A program made the translations under genes and the position numbers. From Asticcacaulis sp. AC460 (lineage in GTDB: Bacteria > Pseudomonadota > Alphaproteobacteria > Caulobacterales > Caulobacteraceae), in assembly GCF_000495795.1 (NCBI RefSeq), contig NZ_AWGD01000004.1, forward strand, positions 1 through 64,000: DNA of 64,000 nt, given 5' to 3'. Positions 63,350 through 64,000 of the stretch are shown one piece after another; position 1 is the stretch's first letter, and each line of letters opens with the position of its first letter. A model generated the notes under the pieces. The model was not told the origin of the DNA. It worked only from the letters and a program-made list of their open reading frames with translations, and made no database searches.

Positions 63350-63394
63350 ACGTAAGATGCCGATCCCACCGAACTCACCGGATCTTCACCGCCC

Positions 63395-64000
63395 CTACCC
63401 GCCCGGATGCAGCCCCGGCGCTTCTTGCCCGGTCCGCTCGACATACTCCGTATACCCACCACCGTACACATGCACCCCGTCCGGCGTCAGCTCCAACACC
63501 CGGTTCGACAAAGCCCCGAGGAAATGCCGGTCGTGCGACACGAACAACATGGTGCCCTCGAAATCCGCCAAAGCCGCCACCAGCATCTCCTTGGTCGCCA
63601 TATCCAGGTGGTTGGTCGGCTCATCCAAAACTAACAGGTTGGGCGGATCGAACAACATCTTGGCCATGACCAAGCGCGCTTTTTCACCACCCGACAACAC
63701 CCGGCACGGCTTCTCGACGTCATCGCCTGAGAACCCGAAACACCCGGCCAGAGTCCGCAAAGCCCCCTGCCCCGCTTGCGGGAACGATCCATCCAGCGAC
63801 TCGAAAATCGTCTCCTCGCCGTCCAGCAAATCCATCGAATGCTGGGCGAAATAGCCCATCTTGACGCTGGCCCCGACGCTCACCGTCCCCTTGTCGGCCG
63901 CCGTCGCCCCAGCCACCAGCTTCAGCAGGGTCGACTTGCCGGCGCCATTGGCGCCCAAAACACACCACCGCTCCTTGCGCCGCACCTGGAAATCCAAGCC
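63395..64000 (-). CDS. ABC-F family ATPase (C-terminal part, runs off right edge)
   Basis: About 202 C-terminal residues of an ATPase without membrane segments. The second nucleotide-binding domain is whole: Walker A LGANGAGKSTLLKL, signature LSGGEKARLVMAKM, Walker B LLVLDEPTNHLD and the switch His in FVSHDRHF. The DEPTNHLD motif is typical of ABC-F translation factors of the Uup/YheS type. The N-terminal half, including the P-site interaction motif linker, lies beyond the edge. Confidence 0.9.
   Translation of the reverse strand, partial: GLDFQVRRKERWCVLGANGAGKSTLLKLVAGATAADKGTVSVGASVKMGYFAQHSMDLLDGEETIFESLDGSFPQAGQGALRTLAGCFGFSGDDVEKPCRVLSGGEKARLVMAKMLFDPPNLLVLDEPTNHLDMATKEMLVAALADFEGTMLFVSHDRHFLGALSNRVLELTPDGVHVYGGGYTEYVERTGQEAPGLHPGG

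Overview
The window is a high-GC, gene-dense chromosomal segment of an alphaproteobacterium, most likely from the Caulobacterales. Pointers are the pseudaminic acid genes used for flagellin glycosylation with a CtrA-type box in front of them, the dapF-mtaB-ftsY-yciB operon, the rplU-rpmA...obgE-nadD-rsfS-rlmH block, the envC/ctpA/divergent-deacetylase/rppH group and the siroheme-type cys operon. A genus near Asticcacaulis is possible but is only a guess. Both window edges cut a gene: a lipoprotein on the left and an ABC-F ATPase on the right.

Layout. 0-4.1 kb: lipoprotein, DUF6880 protein, and a secreted caspase/Sel1 protein. 4.1-8.7 kb: a sulfate assimilation operon (cysG, DUF2849, cysI, DUF934, cysH) that makes siroheme and reduces APS/PAPS and sulfite. 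9-12.2 kb: GFA protein, truncated haemoglobin and pirin, interrupted by AT-rich small genes (a GIY-YIG protein and an HTH/unknown pair) that look acquired. 12.2-16.3 kb: pseI, pseC, pseB and a WecG-type glycosyltransferase. 16.5-27 kb: envelope proteins (OmpA lipoprotein, membrane-anchored trypsin-like protease, M2 peptidase, MtgA), a 2-oxoglutarate oxygenase, a WD40 protein and a His-rich CobW GTPase. 27-32 kb: ribosome and NAD housekeeping genes. 32-44 kb: deoxyhypusine-synthase-like enzyme, a broken SEC-C gene, an AraC regulator, rppH, deacetylase, ctpA, a CHASE4-GGDEF-EAL protein, an EnvC-like factor and a MarR regulator. 44-52.7 kb: yciB, ftsY, mtaB, dapF, M3 peptidase, murI, DUF2750 and GumN-like genes. 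52.9-58.2 kb: a peroxide defence region (ahpF, ahpC, ahpD, oxyR). 58.2-64 kb: NAD synthetase, threonine dehydratase, two FKBP isomerases, a SRPBCC protein and the ABC-F fragment.

The most unusual content is intergenic. There is an array of about 100-bp tandem units with compensatory changes in a hairpin (32.4-32.75 kb). Three intergenic elements have long inverted arms built from short repeated words. Four composite hairpin-terminator-hairpin modules follow genes. At least eleven copies of a 'CTCCCC...GGGGAG' repeat family sit mainly between genes in the second half of the window. No tRNA, rRNA, CRISPR array or insertion sequence was recognised. The most likely source of undescribed biology here is the 32.2-32.8 kb repeat locus.
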